Of a stretch of DNA of 64,000 bases, positions 18,979 to 27,971 are shown piece after piece. The position numbers and the translations under genes were made by a program. The notes below the pieces were generated by a model. It was not told where the DNA came from. It did not search any database and was given only the letters and a program-made list of their open reading frames with translations. Source of the DNA: Acinetobacter baumannii (lineage in GTDB: Bacteria > Pseudomonadota > Gammaproteobacteria > Pseudomonadales > Moraxellaceae). Where the stretch lies: NCBI RefSeq assembly GCF_009759685.1, contig NZ_CP046654.1, forward strand, positions 1,736,001 to 1,800,000, in the 5' to 3' direction. Numbering within the stretch: the stretch's first letter is position 1; every line of letters starts with the position of its first letter.

Positions 18979-19590
18979 TTAAGTGAATGTCTGATATAAA
19001 CCGTAAACGGCAATAACTAACAGTAATAGACCGCATAAACCGAGGATCTTCGGGTATAAATGGCTGTTCGAGAGGCGGCGGAAAAATATATAGACTAAAG
19101 ATAGCGTTAAAAAGTCTAAAACTATCCATGTCAGCGTAAGAATAGTTAAACTTAAATCTAGATGAGGTGAAATAGAAACAAATTGCGGAAAGAAAGCTGA
19201 AAAGAAAATAATATCTTTAGGGTTTGAAATACCCACTAAAAAGCCTTTTTTAAAACCACCATTTTGAGCAGAAACGGTTTGAATTGCTTCAGGATGAGGA
19301 GCTTGAATGACTTCTTTGAGAATACTAAAACCCAAATAACCAATATATAGGCAGCCTAAAACACGAATAATATTTAAATAGTTTTCATTAATACCCAATA
19401 CGCCTTTAAGTACGAGTACTGAAATAAAAATTAAAACGAGAGAGGCAAGGTTTGTACCAAAAATGGTTTCCAGTGCTTTTTTATAACCACCTTTAAGTCC
19501 GGCACTTGCCACTAAAATCATGACAGGGCCAGGGGTCGCAATCATAATAATGACACTAAAAATAAAGAGAAAATAATCAAAATAATTCAT
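18979..19590 (-). CDS. LysE/RhtB-family amino-acid exporter
   Basis: A 203-residue inner-membrane protein with about six hydrophobic helices. The N-terminal signature MIATPGPVMILV (residues ~17-28) is the LysE-family motif. Such proteins export amino acids or derivatives by proton antiport. The substrate cannot be told from sequence. It is a single gene between hslO and cbpA, all on the minus strand; a terminator separates it from hslO. Confidence 0.85.
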   Translation of the reverse strand: MNYFDYFLFIFSVIIMIATPGPVMILVASAGLKGGYKKALETIFGTNLASLVLIFISVLVLKGVLGINENYLNIIRVLGCLYIGYLGFSILKEVIQAPHPEAIQTVSAQNGGFKKGFLVGISNPKDIIFFSAFFPQFVSISPHLDLSLTILTLTWIVLDFLTLSLVYIFFRRLSNSHLYPKILGLCGLLLLVIAVYGLYQTFT

Positions 19591-19689
19591 GAGATATAAG
19601 CATCTTATTTATTGGGTTATCAAGTAAGCTCATATTAACTGATTTAAAATAACATGCTGAAAATTATCATCAAAAAATTATAGATAAAT

Positions 19690-19714
19690 AAAAAGGCGGA
19701 TTGCCCGCCTTTTT
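19690..19714 (-). terminator. Terminator after hslO
   Basis: GGCGG and CCGCC form a stem around a short loop flanked by A5 and T5, 14 bases beyond the hslO stop. It would work in either direction. Confidence 0.85.
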
Positions 19715-19727
19715 ATAAAGTAAGTAA

Positions 19728-20603
19728 TTAACTCAAATGTTCACCAAACAGACCCAGTGCCTCTTCAGCAGTGAACTCATAACGGGTGTTACAGAACTGG
19801 CAATCCATTTGAATCGGGTTTTGTGCTTCCAATGTTTCATGAACAGCATCAACACCAATTTGAATGAGGGCTTTGGCACAGCGTTCTTTAGAACAAGTAC
19901 AACCAAATTTTAAGTGTTCAACTTCTGGTAAACGTACTTCTTCTTCGTTATAAAGACGATACAAAATCTCATTTGCTGAAAGCTCTGTCAGTTCTTCTGA
20001 CTTAAGCGTTTCAGTTAGCATGGTTAAACGTGGCCATAAATCTTCATCAACCAGTTTTTGCTCTTCCTCATCATGACGAGGTAATAACTGAATGAGCAAA
20101 CCACCTGAGCGCTGTGCGGTGCTTGCCAGTACAATTCGGGTTGGAATTTGTGCAGACAAGTCATAGTACTGCATTAAACAGCCTGCTAAATTTGCTTGAT
20201 CAAGAGGTACAATCCCTTGATAACGCTCACCATGCTCAGGTTCGATATTAATAAATAAAACAGGGTTAACCAAAGCCGCTAAAACAGTGCTGCTATCTGT
20301 TGCTTCACCAAAACGTGGATCTGTTTCGTAGTCTGCTAAAGCACGAACTTCACCTAAATGGTTACATTCTGCCATAGCCCATTTGAAAGAGCCGTTAGCC
20401 TGGATTTGCAAGCTGATACGACCTTTGATTTTTAAAGTACTCGCAAGTAATGCTGTAGCGCTCAACATCTCGCCTAATAGAATTTGAACCGCAGGCATGT
20501 AGTCGCGTTGAGCTAAAATAGTTTTTAATGCTTCTTCTAGATGAACCACTTCACCGCGAACAGGAAAGTCCTCTATATAAAAGCGTTGGCGTAAATCAGA
20601 CAT
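19728..20603 (-). CDS. hslO: Redox-regulated chaperone Hsp33
   Basis: A cytoplasmic holdase activated by oxidative unfolding, 291 residues. The zinc-binding redox switch is complete: CxC at residues 235 and 237 (FGCTCSKERC) and CxxC at 268 and 271 (DCQFC). An extra Cys is at 242. The N-terminal RFYIEDFPVRGEVVHL is typical. It is monocistronic as far as visible, with its own terminator. Confidence 0.95.
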   Translation of the reverse strand: MSDLRQRFYIEDFPVRGEVVHLEEALKTILAQRDYMPAVQILLGEMLSATALLASTLKIKGRISLQIQANGSFKWAMAECNHLGEVRALADYETDPRFGEATDSSTVLAALVNPVLFINIEPEHGERYQGIVPLDQANLAGCLMQYYDLSAQIPTRIVLASTAQRSGGLLIQLLPRHDEEEQKLVDEDLWPRLTMLTETLKSEELTELSANEILYRLYNEEEVRLPEVEHLKFGCTCSKERCAKALIQIGVDAVHETLEAQNPIQMDCQFCNTRYEFTAEEALGLFGEHLS

Positions 20604-20768
20604 AATATTCTCCAGGGCCCTAAGCAGATTATAACAATTTCGGTTTAATCAGGCTTAGGGAATGCAGCGAAGCTGCAAGCAGGACAACGGCAACTCTTGT
20701 ACCGATTGTCGCAATCATTTAGGCAATGTGAATAAGTCCTTAATATAGCCATTTTGCGAAATCTCAAG

Positions 20769-22610
20769 TTATTCTTCGTGATCTCGTGTAATGTCGATAC
20801 GATTTGGTTGTAAATGACGCTTTAAGTTAACGTCGTGCTTCGATGTGGCTTGTTGAGCATCGCTTTCAAATAGGTGTTCAAGTTCTGCCAGAGCATTACG
20901 ATGGGTTTCAAAAACCTTTTGTTCATCGGTATAAATGCTTTGCTGCTGTATGAGTAATTTCTCATCATAATCCCGAAAGATTTCGATATTGTTATAAGCT
21001 TGTTCATCGGAAATACCGAGTTCGCGTAAAGCACGATAAGCCATACCTAATGATGATAAATAGGTTTCACGCCAAATATGTTCAACACCTAAGTCTCTTA
21101 ACAGGTGCACATGGTGGCGGTCACGAGCACGAGCCAGTAATTTTAGGTTTGGATAGTTCAATCTAAGATGACGTGCGACATTCATAGAATCTTCGACATC
21201 ATCAATTGCCAAAATAAATACTTTCGCTTTTTCAATCCCTGCTGAGCGGAGTAAGTCAGGCTGAGTGACATCACCATAATAGAGCTTACCGCCGTAACGT
21301 CGAACAAAGTCCACTTGATGAAGATTGTTATCGATGGCAGTAAAGCCTAAATGCTGTAAGCGGGCAATACGCGCAATAATTTGTCCAAAGCGCCCAAAAC
21401 CGGCAATGATAATTGGATTATCTTGCTGAGGAATCTCATCATATTCAGGTGGCAATTCTTTATGAAAAAGGGGAATGATCTTACAGGCCATGATCCAGTA
21501 AATCACTGGGGTAAGGACCATTGATAAGGTCACAATCAACGTGACAGGCTCTAATAAGGCATCCGTTAAAATCTTTTCACTTTTTGCTAGGCTCAAAATT
21601 ACAAAAGCGAATTCACCGCCTTGAGCCAAGCAAGTCCCGAGTAACAAACTATTGTTCCAACTATACTTTTTATAGCGGGCAATGGCAGTTAAAACGAGGG
21701 TTTTGATGACGAGTAGGCCGATTGCTCCACCAATAATGAGCCAAGGCATTTCAATCAGTAACGACAATTGTGTCGTCATGCCTACGGTCATAAAGAATAA
21801 GCCAAGTAATAGCCCTTTAAACGGGGCAATACTCGCTTCAAGCTCATGACGGAATTCTGAGTCGGCCAAAAGTACGCCAGTGAGGAAAGCACCTAATGTT
21901 GTACTAATGCCTAAAGTGTCCATCAGTAACACAACGGCAAGAATAATAAATAACCCTACAGCCGTAATCAGTTCAGTCGCACCACTCTTGGCGACAAAAC
22001 GGAAAAATGGGCGCATGACATAACGGCTAAATAGGAACAAACCAGTAAACGTCGCGATAATGGCTGCAAAATAAGCAATACCATGATGGGTAGATTCGGT
22101 TCCTGCCAGAAGAGGAATCACCGCAAGTAATGGAATTGCTGCAATGTCTTGGAAAAGCAAGATTGAAAAAGATTGCTGACCATAGGTGGTATTGAGTTGT
22201 TGTTTCTCAGTCAGAAGCTGTAATACAAAGGCCGTAGAAGACAGCGCAAGCGCAAAACCAATCACAAAGCTGGCAGCGAGGTGTTGTTGAAATAGCAGTA
22301 ATACGGTGAGCATGAGAATTATGCCCGTAATCACGACTTGTAAACTTCCCATCACAAATATGGAGTCACGCATTTCCCACAAACGTTGCGGGCGGAGCTC
22401 TAGACCAATCAGGAACATAAGTAAAATGACCCCAAATTCAGCCAACTCCATAATGGCCTCAGGGTCATGGGCAATATTTAACACACTCGGGCCAAGAAGT
22501 ATGCCCGTAAATAAATAACCTAAAACTGTTGCAATCCCTAGGCGTTTGCCCAAAGGGACTAAAATCAGAGATGCTCCAAGAAAAATAGTTGCTTGCAGTA
22601 GGAATGACAT
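20769..22610 (-). CDS. KefC/KefB-type monovalent cation:proton antiporter (CPA2)
   Basis: A 613-residue inner-membrane antiporter of the CPA2 family. The N-terminal ~385 residues form about 12-13 membrane helices with GYLFTGILLGPSVLN near the start. A cytoplasmic RCK/TrkA-N domain follows, with the nucleotide-binding motif IIIAGFGRFGQIIARI (residues ~400-415) and the acidic end of its beta-2 strand (AIDNN). The charged C-terminal tail of ~60 residues is low in similarity to E. coli KefC. The likely role is K+ efflux coupled to H+ uptake during electrophile stress. No KefF/KefG partner is adjacent, so I leave the symbol blank. Confidence 0.85.
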   Translation of the reverse strand: MSFLLQATIFLGASLILVPLGKRLGIATVLGYLFTGILLGPSVLNIAHDPEAIMELAEFGVILLMFLIGLELRPQRLWEMRDSIFVMGSLQVVITGIILMLTVLLLFQQHLAASFVIGFALALSSTAFVLQLLTEKQQLNTTYGQQSFSILLFQDIAAIPLLAVIPLLAGTESTHHGIAYFAAIIATFTGLFLFSRYVMRPFFRFVAKSGATELITAVGLFIILAVVLLMDTLGISTTLGAFLTGVLLADSEFRHELEASIAPFKGLLLGLFFMTVGMTTQLSLLIEMPWLIIGGAIGLLVIKTLVLTAIARYKKYSWNNSLLLGTCLAQGGEFAFVILSLAKSEKILTDALLEPVTLIVTLSMVLTPVIYWIMACKIIPLFHKELPPEYDEIPQQDNPIIIAGFGRFGQIIARIARLQHLGFTAIDNNLHQVDFVRRYGGKLYYGDVTQPDLLRSAGIEKAKVFILAIDDVEDSMNVARHLRLNYPNLKLLARARDRHHVHLLRDLGVEHIWRETYLSSLGMAYRALRELGISDEQAYNNIEIFRDYDEKLLIQQQSIYTDEQKVFETHRNALAELEHLFESDAQQATSKHDVNLKRHLQPNRIDITRDHEE

Positions 22611-22686
22611 TCATTGCCCCGAATGTATTGATCTTTTTTAAGTGTAAAGGGAAAAAGTGTTCTTCACACCATGATATTCAAATCGT

Positions 22687-24915
22687 CTAACTAAATTCTT
22701 GCGGGTCAACATCAATTGAGAGTCTGAGTTGATGCTGTCTTGGTGCATGGACCAACTGAGCCCACCATTGTCTTAAGTAAAAATGCAGACGAGCGCGGTC
22801 AGCAGACAAAATCACCATATGTGCGCGGTAACGTCCTGCTTTACGTTCCATTGGCGCTGGAATTGGTCCCCAGATATCAACAATATCACCTGCTATTTGG
22901 CGAAGTTGCTCGGCAGCTTCATTTAAAAAATGCAAGGTATAGTCGCGATCTTTCGATTCAGCGCGTATAAGTACGGCATAGCGATAAGGCGGCAGTAATG
23001 CAACTTTACGCTCAGCCAATGTTTGTTTCGCGACTGCCCGATAATCTTTTTCGATGAGTGTGGTGAGTAAAGGATGATCTGGCCTTAATGTTTGTAAATA
23101 AACATGACCTTTGTGTTCTCCACGACCTGCACGACCAGCCACTTGTACAATCAATTGAGCAGTACGTTCTGGCGCCCGAATATCGACACTCAATAAACCT
23201 GCATCGATGTCTAAAATAGCAACCAGAGTCACATGCGGAAAATGGTGACCTTTTGCCAACATTTGCGTACCGAGCAAAATCGAAGGTTTATTTTGTTGAA
23301 TGCGATCATAAATTTTTTGCCAGCTACCGACTCGGCTGGTGCTGTCACGATCGACCCGAATCACATCATGATCTGGGAATAATTCTTGTAAATGCTCTTC
23401 AACCTTGGCTGTGCCAGCACCTAAAGTTTTGAGGCTCTTTTGCTGACATTCAGGGCAGTGGTCTGGCAGGCGATGAACGGTGCCACAGTGGTGGCAATGT
23501 AAGTAAGAATAAGGCTGAGTGTGCAACGTAAAATGTGCATCACAATGAGGACAATTCGCTTGCCAACCACAACTTTCACAGACCAGAACAGGTGCATAAC
23601 CACGTCGGTTTAAGAAAATTAAAACCTGTTCTTTTCTTGCCAGGGTATTTTTAATCTGTTCGATTAAAGGCTGACTAATACCATGCTGTTTTTTGACAAT
23701 TTTAAGATCAATCAAATGCATTTTTGGTAAAAGCGCATGGCCTGCACGTTGGTTCAGCTGAAGCGCAGTTAACTTGCCAGTTTCGACTAAGTGATAACTG
23801 TCAATGCTTGGGGTTGCCGAACCTAAAAGAACAGGACAGCCTTGTAAATGTCCTCGATAAAGCGCGACATCACGAGCATGGTAACGGAAACCTTCTTGTT
23901 GTTTATAAGACAGGTCGTGTTCTTCATCTAAAATGATCAGGCCCAAACGTGGCAGCGGGGTATAAATGGCTGAACGTGTTCCTAAAATAATAGAGGCCTT
24001 TCCAGTCTGTGCTTGTTGCCAGGCTTGTAGGCGTTTAGAGTCATTTAACCCCGAATGTAATAAAGCAATGTCGCAGTTAAAACGAGACTTAAAGCGCGAA
24101 ATAGTTTGAGGGGTTAAACCAATTTCAGGAACTAATACCAGTACTTGCTTACCTTGCTTTAGCACTTCATGCATGATGTGCAAATAAACTTCAGTTTTAC
24201 CACTTCCGGTTAAACCATCCAACAAAAACGCTTGATATTGATGCTGTGCATTAAGGACGTGCTGAGTGGCCTTCTTTTGGTCTTCATTGAGCGTGAGTGG
24301 CATTTGCGCCAATTGCACAGGGGATGGACTAAAGTCATGAGGCTCAAGCGTACAGTCTACGAGACCTTTCTTTTGTAGTGCTTTAAGTGTTGCAGTTTCT
24401 ACACCACTTAAATTGAGAATATTTTCAGTGGTTCCGGCAGGATGTAATTTTAAAATTTGATAAGCATCTTGCTGTTTGATTGAGCGTTTTAATAAAGCTT
24501 CGGCATTGTCACATGGAATGATTTTCCATAGATGAAATAAAACATCCATGGGTTTGCCCTGACGCAATAACGCAGGTAAAGCAGTCTGCATCACCTCGCC
24601 AATCGGAAATTGGTAATATTGTGCTGACCATGTCAATAAATTTAAAACTTGTTCATCTAAAATAGGCTCATCATCTAAAAGTTCAGAAATGGCCTTAAGC
24701 TGAAAGTTACCTGTAAATGTTTCTTGTGGGTCAACTTTTTCAGTAATGATACCAATCAGGTTTTGCCGTCCAAATGAAATTGCGACGCGTGAACCTACTT
24801 GAGCCCGTTCATATTGTGCTTTGGTGAGTGTATAGTCAAAAGTGTCGTACAGATGCACAGGTACGGCAACACGCACACGATAAACAACTGAATCAGGCTT
24901 TGGCGTTATGGTCAT
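22687..24915 (-). CDS. priA: Primosomal helicase PriA
   Basis: A replication-restart 3'-5' helicase that reloads DnaB at stalled forks, 742 residues, of usual length. The N-terminal 3'-DNA-binding domain (~1-105) is followed by the SF2 core with Walker A DGLTGSGKTEVY and DEEH. A zinc-binding insertion contains paired cysteines (CESCGWQANCPHC, then CHHCG and CPECQ). The C-terminal motif VAGRAGRGEHKG is present. It restarts forks after RecBCD repair, whose genes lie in the same window. It is divergent from gspF. Confidence 0.96.
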   Translation of the reverse strand: MTITPKPDSVVYRVRVAVPVHLYDTFDYTLTKAQYERAQVGSRVAISFGRQNLIGIITEKVDPQETFTGNFQLKAISELLDDEPILDEQVLNLLTWSAQYYQFPIGEVMQTALPALLRQGKPMDVLFHLWKIIPCDNAEALLKRSIKQQDAYQILKLHPAGTTENILNLSGVETATLKALQKKGLVDCTLEPHDFSPSPVQLAQMPLTLNEDQKKATQHVLNAQHQYQAFLLDGLTGSGKTEVYLHIMHEVLKQGKQVLVLVPEIGLTPQTISRFKSRFNCDIALLHSGLNDSKRLQAWQQAQTGKASIILGTRSAIYTPLPRLGLIILDEEHDLSYKQQEGFRYHARDVALYRGHLQGCPVLLGSATPSIDSYHLVETGKLTALQLNQRAGHALLPKMHLIDLKIVKKQHGISQPLIEQIKNTLARKEQVLIFLNRRGYAPVLVCESCGWQANCPHCDAHFTLHTQPYSYLHCHHCGTVHRLPDHCPECQQKSLKTLGAGTAKVEEHLQELFPDHDVIRVDRDSTSRVGSWQKIYDRIQQNKPSILLGTQMLAKGHHFPHVTLVAILDIDAGLLSVDIRAPERTAQLIVQVAGRAGRGEHKGHVYLQTLRPDHPLLTTLIEKDYRAVAKQTLAERKVALLPPYRYAVLIRAESKDRDYTLHFLNEAAEQLRQIAGDIVDIWGPIPAPMERKAGRYRAHMVILSADRARLHFYLRQWWAQLVHAPRQHQLRLSIDVDPQEFS

Positions 24916-25063
24916 AGAGGCTCATTTCGTCAATTTTAAAAAACGGCATAGCGTCGTGAAGAGGACTTGGGTATTCTACACAGGCTATAGAATGAATATG
25001 AATGATTGCGTAGCATAGATGCAACAGCAGCGACTATTATTTTTGGAAAATTAGAACATTACC

Positions 25064-26269
25064 ATGCCTGCATATCAATTTACTGCTATTGATGCTTCAG
25101 GGAAGCAGCAAAAGGGGGTGCTTGAAGGAGACTCGGCACGTCAGATTCGCCAACAATTACGCGATAAAGCATGGACTCCGATTAGCGTTGACCCGGTTGA
25201 ACAAAAAGATAAGCATCAAAGCCACGGATTATTCCAAAAAAAGTTTAGTGCTTACGATTTGGCGCTCATGACCAGACAGCTTTCGGTTTTGGTTGCTGCT
25301 GCAATTCCTTTAGAAGAAGCTCTCCGCGCCGTGAGCAGACAAAGTGAAAAAGCGCATGTGCAAAATCTTTTACTCTCAGTTCGTTCAAAAGTATTAGAAG
25401 GGCATTCACTCGCACAAGGTATGCAACAGTCCGGGCGTTTTCCTGATCTTTATATTGCAACGGTTGCTGCAGGTGAGCGTTCGGGGCATTTAGATCTCAT
25501 TTTAGATCAGCTATCAGACTACACCGAGAACCGTTTTGCCATGCAAAAGAAAGTTCAAGGTGCCATGATTTACCCAATCATTTTAATGCTGATGTCTTTC
25601 GGTATTGTGATGGGATTAATGACTTATGTGGTCCCAGAGATTGTAAAAACCTTCGATCAAAGCAAAGATGCCTTACCATGGATTACAGTTGCTTTAATGA
25701 AAGCGAGTGATTTTATCCGTCATGCATGGGTATTTATTATTCTTTTTGCAATTGTAGGGGTGGTAGCTTTTGTCCGTTTTTTAAAAACTACTGCGGGACA
25801 TTATGCTTTTGATCGATTAACACTCAAATTGCCATTATTCGGTAAACTATCACGTGGTATTAATGCTGCGCGCTTTGCCAGTACTTTATCTATTTTGACT
25901 CGTTCAGGCGTGCCATTGGTAGATGCCTTAAAGATTGGTGCTGCTGTGACCAATAACTGGGTCATCCGTGATTCAATTTCCCAAGCGGCTGAACGTGTTA
26001 CCGAAGGCGGTAACCTCGGTACGCAACTGGAGCGCAGTGGTTATTTCCCACCAATGATGGTACAAATGATTCGAAGTGGTGAGGCATCAGGTGAGCTTGA
26101 CCGTATGCTTGAACGTGCGTCGACCATGCAAGACCGCGAGGTGACGACATTTATTTCAACCTTATTAGCATTACTTGAACCGCTAATGCTAGTTTTAATG
26201 GCAAGCATCGTACTGGTTATTGTAATTGCGGTTATGCTGCCAATCGTAAATATGAACAATATGATTTAA
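25064..26269 (+). CDS. gspF: Type II secretion inner-membrane protein GspF
   Basis: The polytopic core of the type II secretion platform, 401 residues, contacting the GspE ATPase. Two tandem T2SSF domains (about residues 70-190 and 270-395) each carry a cytoplasmic four-helix part, with three membrane segments (IYPIILMLMSFGIVMGLMTYV; FIILFAIVGVVAFV; PLMLVLMASIVLVIVIAVML). The N-terminal sequence MPAYQFTAIDASGKQQKG is typical. The gspG gene follows directly. The remaining gsp genes are not in this window, consistent with the scattered T2SS genes known in Acinetobacter. Confidence 0.94.
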   Translation: MPAYQFTAIDASGKQQKGVLEGDSARQIRQQLRDKAWTPISVDPVEQKDKHQSHGLFQKKFSAYDLALMTRQLSVLVAAAIPLEEALRAVSRQSEKAHVQNLLLSVRSKVLEGHSLAQGMQQSGRFPDLYIATVAAGERSGHLDLILDQLSDYTENRFAMQKKVQGAMIYPIILMLMSFGIVMGLMTYVVPEIVKTFDQSKDALPWITVALMKASDFIRHAWVFIILFAIVGVVAFVRFLKTTAGHYAFDRLTLKLPLFGKLSRGINAARFASTLSILTRSGVPLVDALKIGAAVTNNWVIRDSISQAAERVTEGGNLGTQLERSGYFPPMMVQMIRSGEASGELDRMLERASTMQDREVTTFISTLLALLEPLMLVLMASIVLVIVIAVMLPIVNMNNMI

Positions 26270-26283
26270 TAACTTTGATATTA

Positions 26284-26874
26284 GAGATAATGATGAAAGT
26301 AAAAAATATTCAAAGCGAAACAGCGATGAAACAACATAGTGAATCTGTGGTTTCAAATCAGTTTGAACCAACGTGCCATTCCGAGCATAGCTCTATATCA
26401 GATGTTTGCTCTTCAAGTGCTTTCGGACTTGCGACACGTTCGAACCGTGCTCGAATGAAACGTGCCTCAGGCTTTACCCTTATTGAAGTTATGGTCGTGA
26501 TTGTAATCTTAGGCGTGTTGGCTGCTTTAATCGTACCGAACGTCATGGGCCGTAGTGAAAAAGCTAAAATTGATACGACTCAAATTACCTTGAAAGGGGT
26601 TGCGGGTGCCTTAGATCAATACAAGCTCGATAATGGGCATTTCCCAACCATGCAAGAAGGTGGTTTAGATGCGCTTATTAATCAACCTGCTACAGCAAAA
26701 AACTGGATGCCGGGTGGTTATGTGAAAGGTGGTTATCCTAAAGATAGCTGGAAAAATGATATCCAATATGTCGTACCTGGAAAAGACGGCCATCCTTTTG
26801 ATCTATATTCATTTGGCGCAGATGGTAAAGAAGGTGGTGAAGGTAACGATGCCGATATTTATTATCAGCCTTAA
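26284..26874 (+). CDS. gspG: Type II secretion major pseudopilin GspG
   Basis: The main subunit of the periplasmic pseudopilus. The prepilin-peptidase site is clear: KRASG|FTLIEVMVVIVILG, with Phe at mature position 1 and Glu at position 5, followed by the membrane helix. The C-terminal half has GGYPKDSWKNDIQY and the calcium-site region typical of GspG. The start is doubtful. The ATG at 26455 would give a normal 6-residue leader and 139 codons but lacks a Shine-Dalgarno. The ATG at 26284 (or 26287) has AGAG upstream but adds a polar ~57-residue extension. I give the longer form; the shorter is functionally sufficient. It is 14 bp after gspF. Confidence 0.9.
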   Translation, partial: EIMMKVKNIQSETAMKQHSESVVSNQFEPTCHSEHSSISDVCSSSAFGLATRSNRARMKRASGFTLIEVMVVIVILGVLAALIVPNVMGRSEKAKIDTTQITLKGVAGALDQYKLDNGHFPTMQEGGLDALINQPATAKNWMPGGYVKGGYPKDSWKNDIQYVVPGKDGHPFDLYSFGADGKEGGEGNDADIYYQP

Positions 26875-26888
26875 TTAAAATGTAAGAG

Positions 26889-26939
26889 AGATTATCGATT
26901 CGGTTAATAAGATAAAACGATAATCCGAATTGATAATCT
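26889..26939. other. Long hairpin downstream of gspG
   Basis: AGATTATCGATTCGG (26889-26903) pairs with CCGAATTGATAATCT (26925-26939) with one wobble. A competing stem ATTATCG (26891-26897)/CGATAAT (26918-26924) uses the same 5' arm. It begins 15 bases after the gspG stop and could end or protect the transcript; no long T run follows. The remaining ~200 bp to the next gene are AT-rich with no recognised feature. Confidence 0.6.
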
Positions 26940-27141
26940 TTCTTAATCATAAAAAATATAATAATGCATTGAAAATAAATTAAAAAAGTTAATATCTAAA
27001 TTTGAGATTTAAAATAAGAATTATTCCCATATTTAATAGTTACAAGAAAGTTAAAATATAAGAGAAAATAAGCTATATATTTAAATAAAAGCTTTGCATA
27101 ATAAATAAAAAGCACTTTATTCAATGAATGGGAGAGATTAA

Positions 27142-27486
27142 ATGAAAGCATTTCTCGTACTTGATGAGCTGAATCAGTTTCATTGGGCGATGCTTAAATC
27201 TGTCCTATTGATTTTAGCATTATTACCCATTGCTGAAGTTTCATTAAAGCTATGGTTGAGTACTGAGGGAAGTAGCCAAATCATGATTGGTTTCTTTGCC
27301 TTAAGTATTGTAAGCGCTTGGTTAATGGTGAGCTTCTTTACCGCATTAAAAACGAGTGTATGGCAAACTAAACAGATGGCTTCTAAATACGAACAATTGC
27401 TTTTTAAAGCTTATCGTTATGTGCCGATGGTTTTTTTATCGAGTTTAGTTGCTTATTTATCTTTGCAATTATCGATTGCTTTTTAA
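27142..27486 (+). CDS. Small three-helix membrane protein, unknown function
   Basis: A 114-residue protein I do not recognise. Three hydrophobic segments are visible: SVLLILALLPIAEVSLKLWL (~20-39), IMIGFFALSIVSAWLMVSFF (~47-66) and YVPMVFLSSLVAYLSLQLSI (~92-111), separated by a basic loop (KTSVWQTKQMASKYEQ). ATG is preceded by GGGAGAG, a good ribosome site. It stands alone after an AT-rich gap and is closed by a strong terminator. Proximity to gspG does not establish a role in secretion. Confidence 0.7.
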   Translation: MKAFLVLDELNQFHWAMLKSVLLILALLPIAEVSLKLWLSTEGSSQIMIGFFALSIVSAWLMVSFFTALKTSVWQTKQMASKYEQLLFKAYRYVPMVFLSSLVAYLSLQLSIAF

Positions 27487-27511
27487 TCTTATTTTAAAAC
27501 CGAATTTTTAA

Positions 27512-27548
27512 ATAAAACGTAGACTCAACATCTACGTTTTATTTTTTT
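27512..27548 (+). terminator. Terminator after the small membrane protein
   Basis: ATAAAACGTAGA (27512-27523) and TCTACGTTTTAT (27531-27542) form a 12-bp stem with a 7-base loop and a following T run. Confidence 0.85.
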
Positions 27549-27631
27549 AACTGGACTTAAAACAGGGTGTTTCTTCATTTGTACATATTATATGCTTCAA
27601 ATCAGCAATTTAAGAAGATGAGAAATATGAA

Positions 27632-27970
27632 ATGGAACAAATCGAGTGGAATGACTTTTTAAAAGTAGAACTGCGCGTTGGTAAAATTATTCAAGCTGAG
27701 GTTTTTGAAAAGGCGCGAAAACCTGCCTATATTTTGCATGTAGATTTTGGTGAAGAATTGGGTGTACGTAAATCGAGTGCACAGATTACTAAACTTTATC
27801 AACCGCAGGATTTGATTGGTAAATTAGTTGTTGCGGTAGTGAATTTCCCTAAGAAACAAATTGGTCCTATCCAATCGGAATGTTTGGTGACGGGGTTTCA
27901 TAATGCAGATGGGGACGTAGCACTTTGTATCCCAGAGTTTGAAGTACCTCTGGGTACAAAGTTATTATAA
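27632..27970 (+). CDS. CsaA-like tRNA-binding protein
   Basis: A 112-residue stand-alone EMAPII/Trbp111-type OB-fold protein. The opening IEWNDFLKVELRVGKIIQAE and the later KLVVAVVNFPKKQIGPIQSE match the CsaA family, which binds tRNA structure-specifically and has been credited with export-related chaperone activity. The distance between stops with the convergent lnt gene is 1 bp. Confidence 0.85.
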   Translation: MEQIEWNDFLKVELRVGKIIQAEVFEKARKPAYILHVDFGEELGVRKSSAQITKLYQPQDLIGKLVVAVVNFPKKQIGPIQSECLVTGFHNADGDVALCIPEFEVPLGTKLL

Positions 27971-27971
27971 T

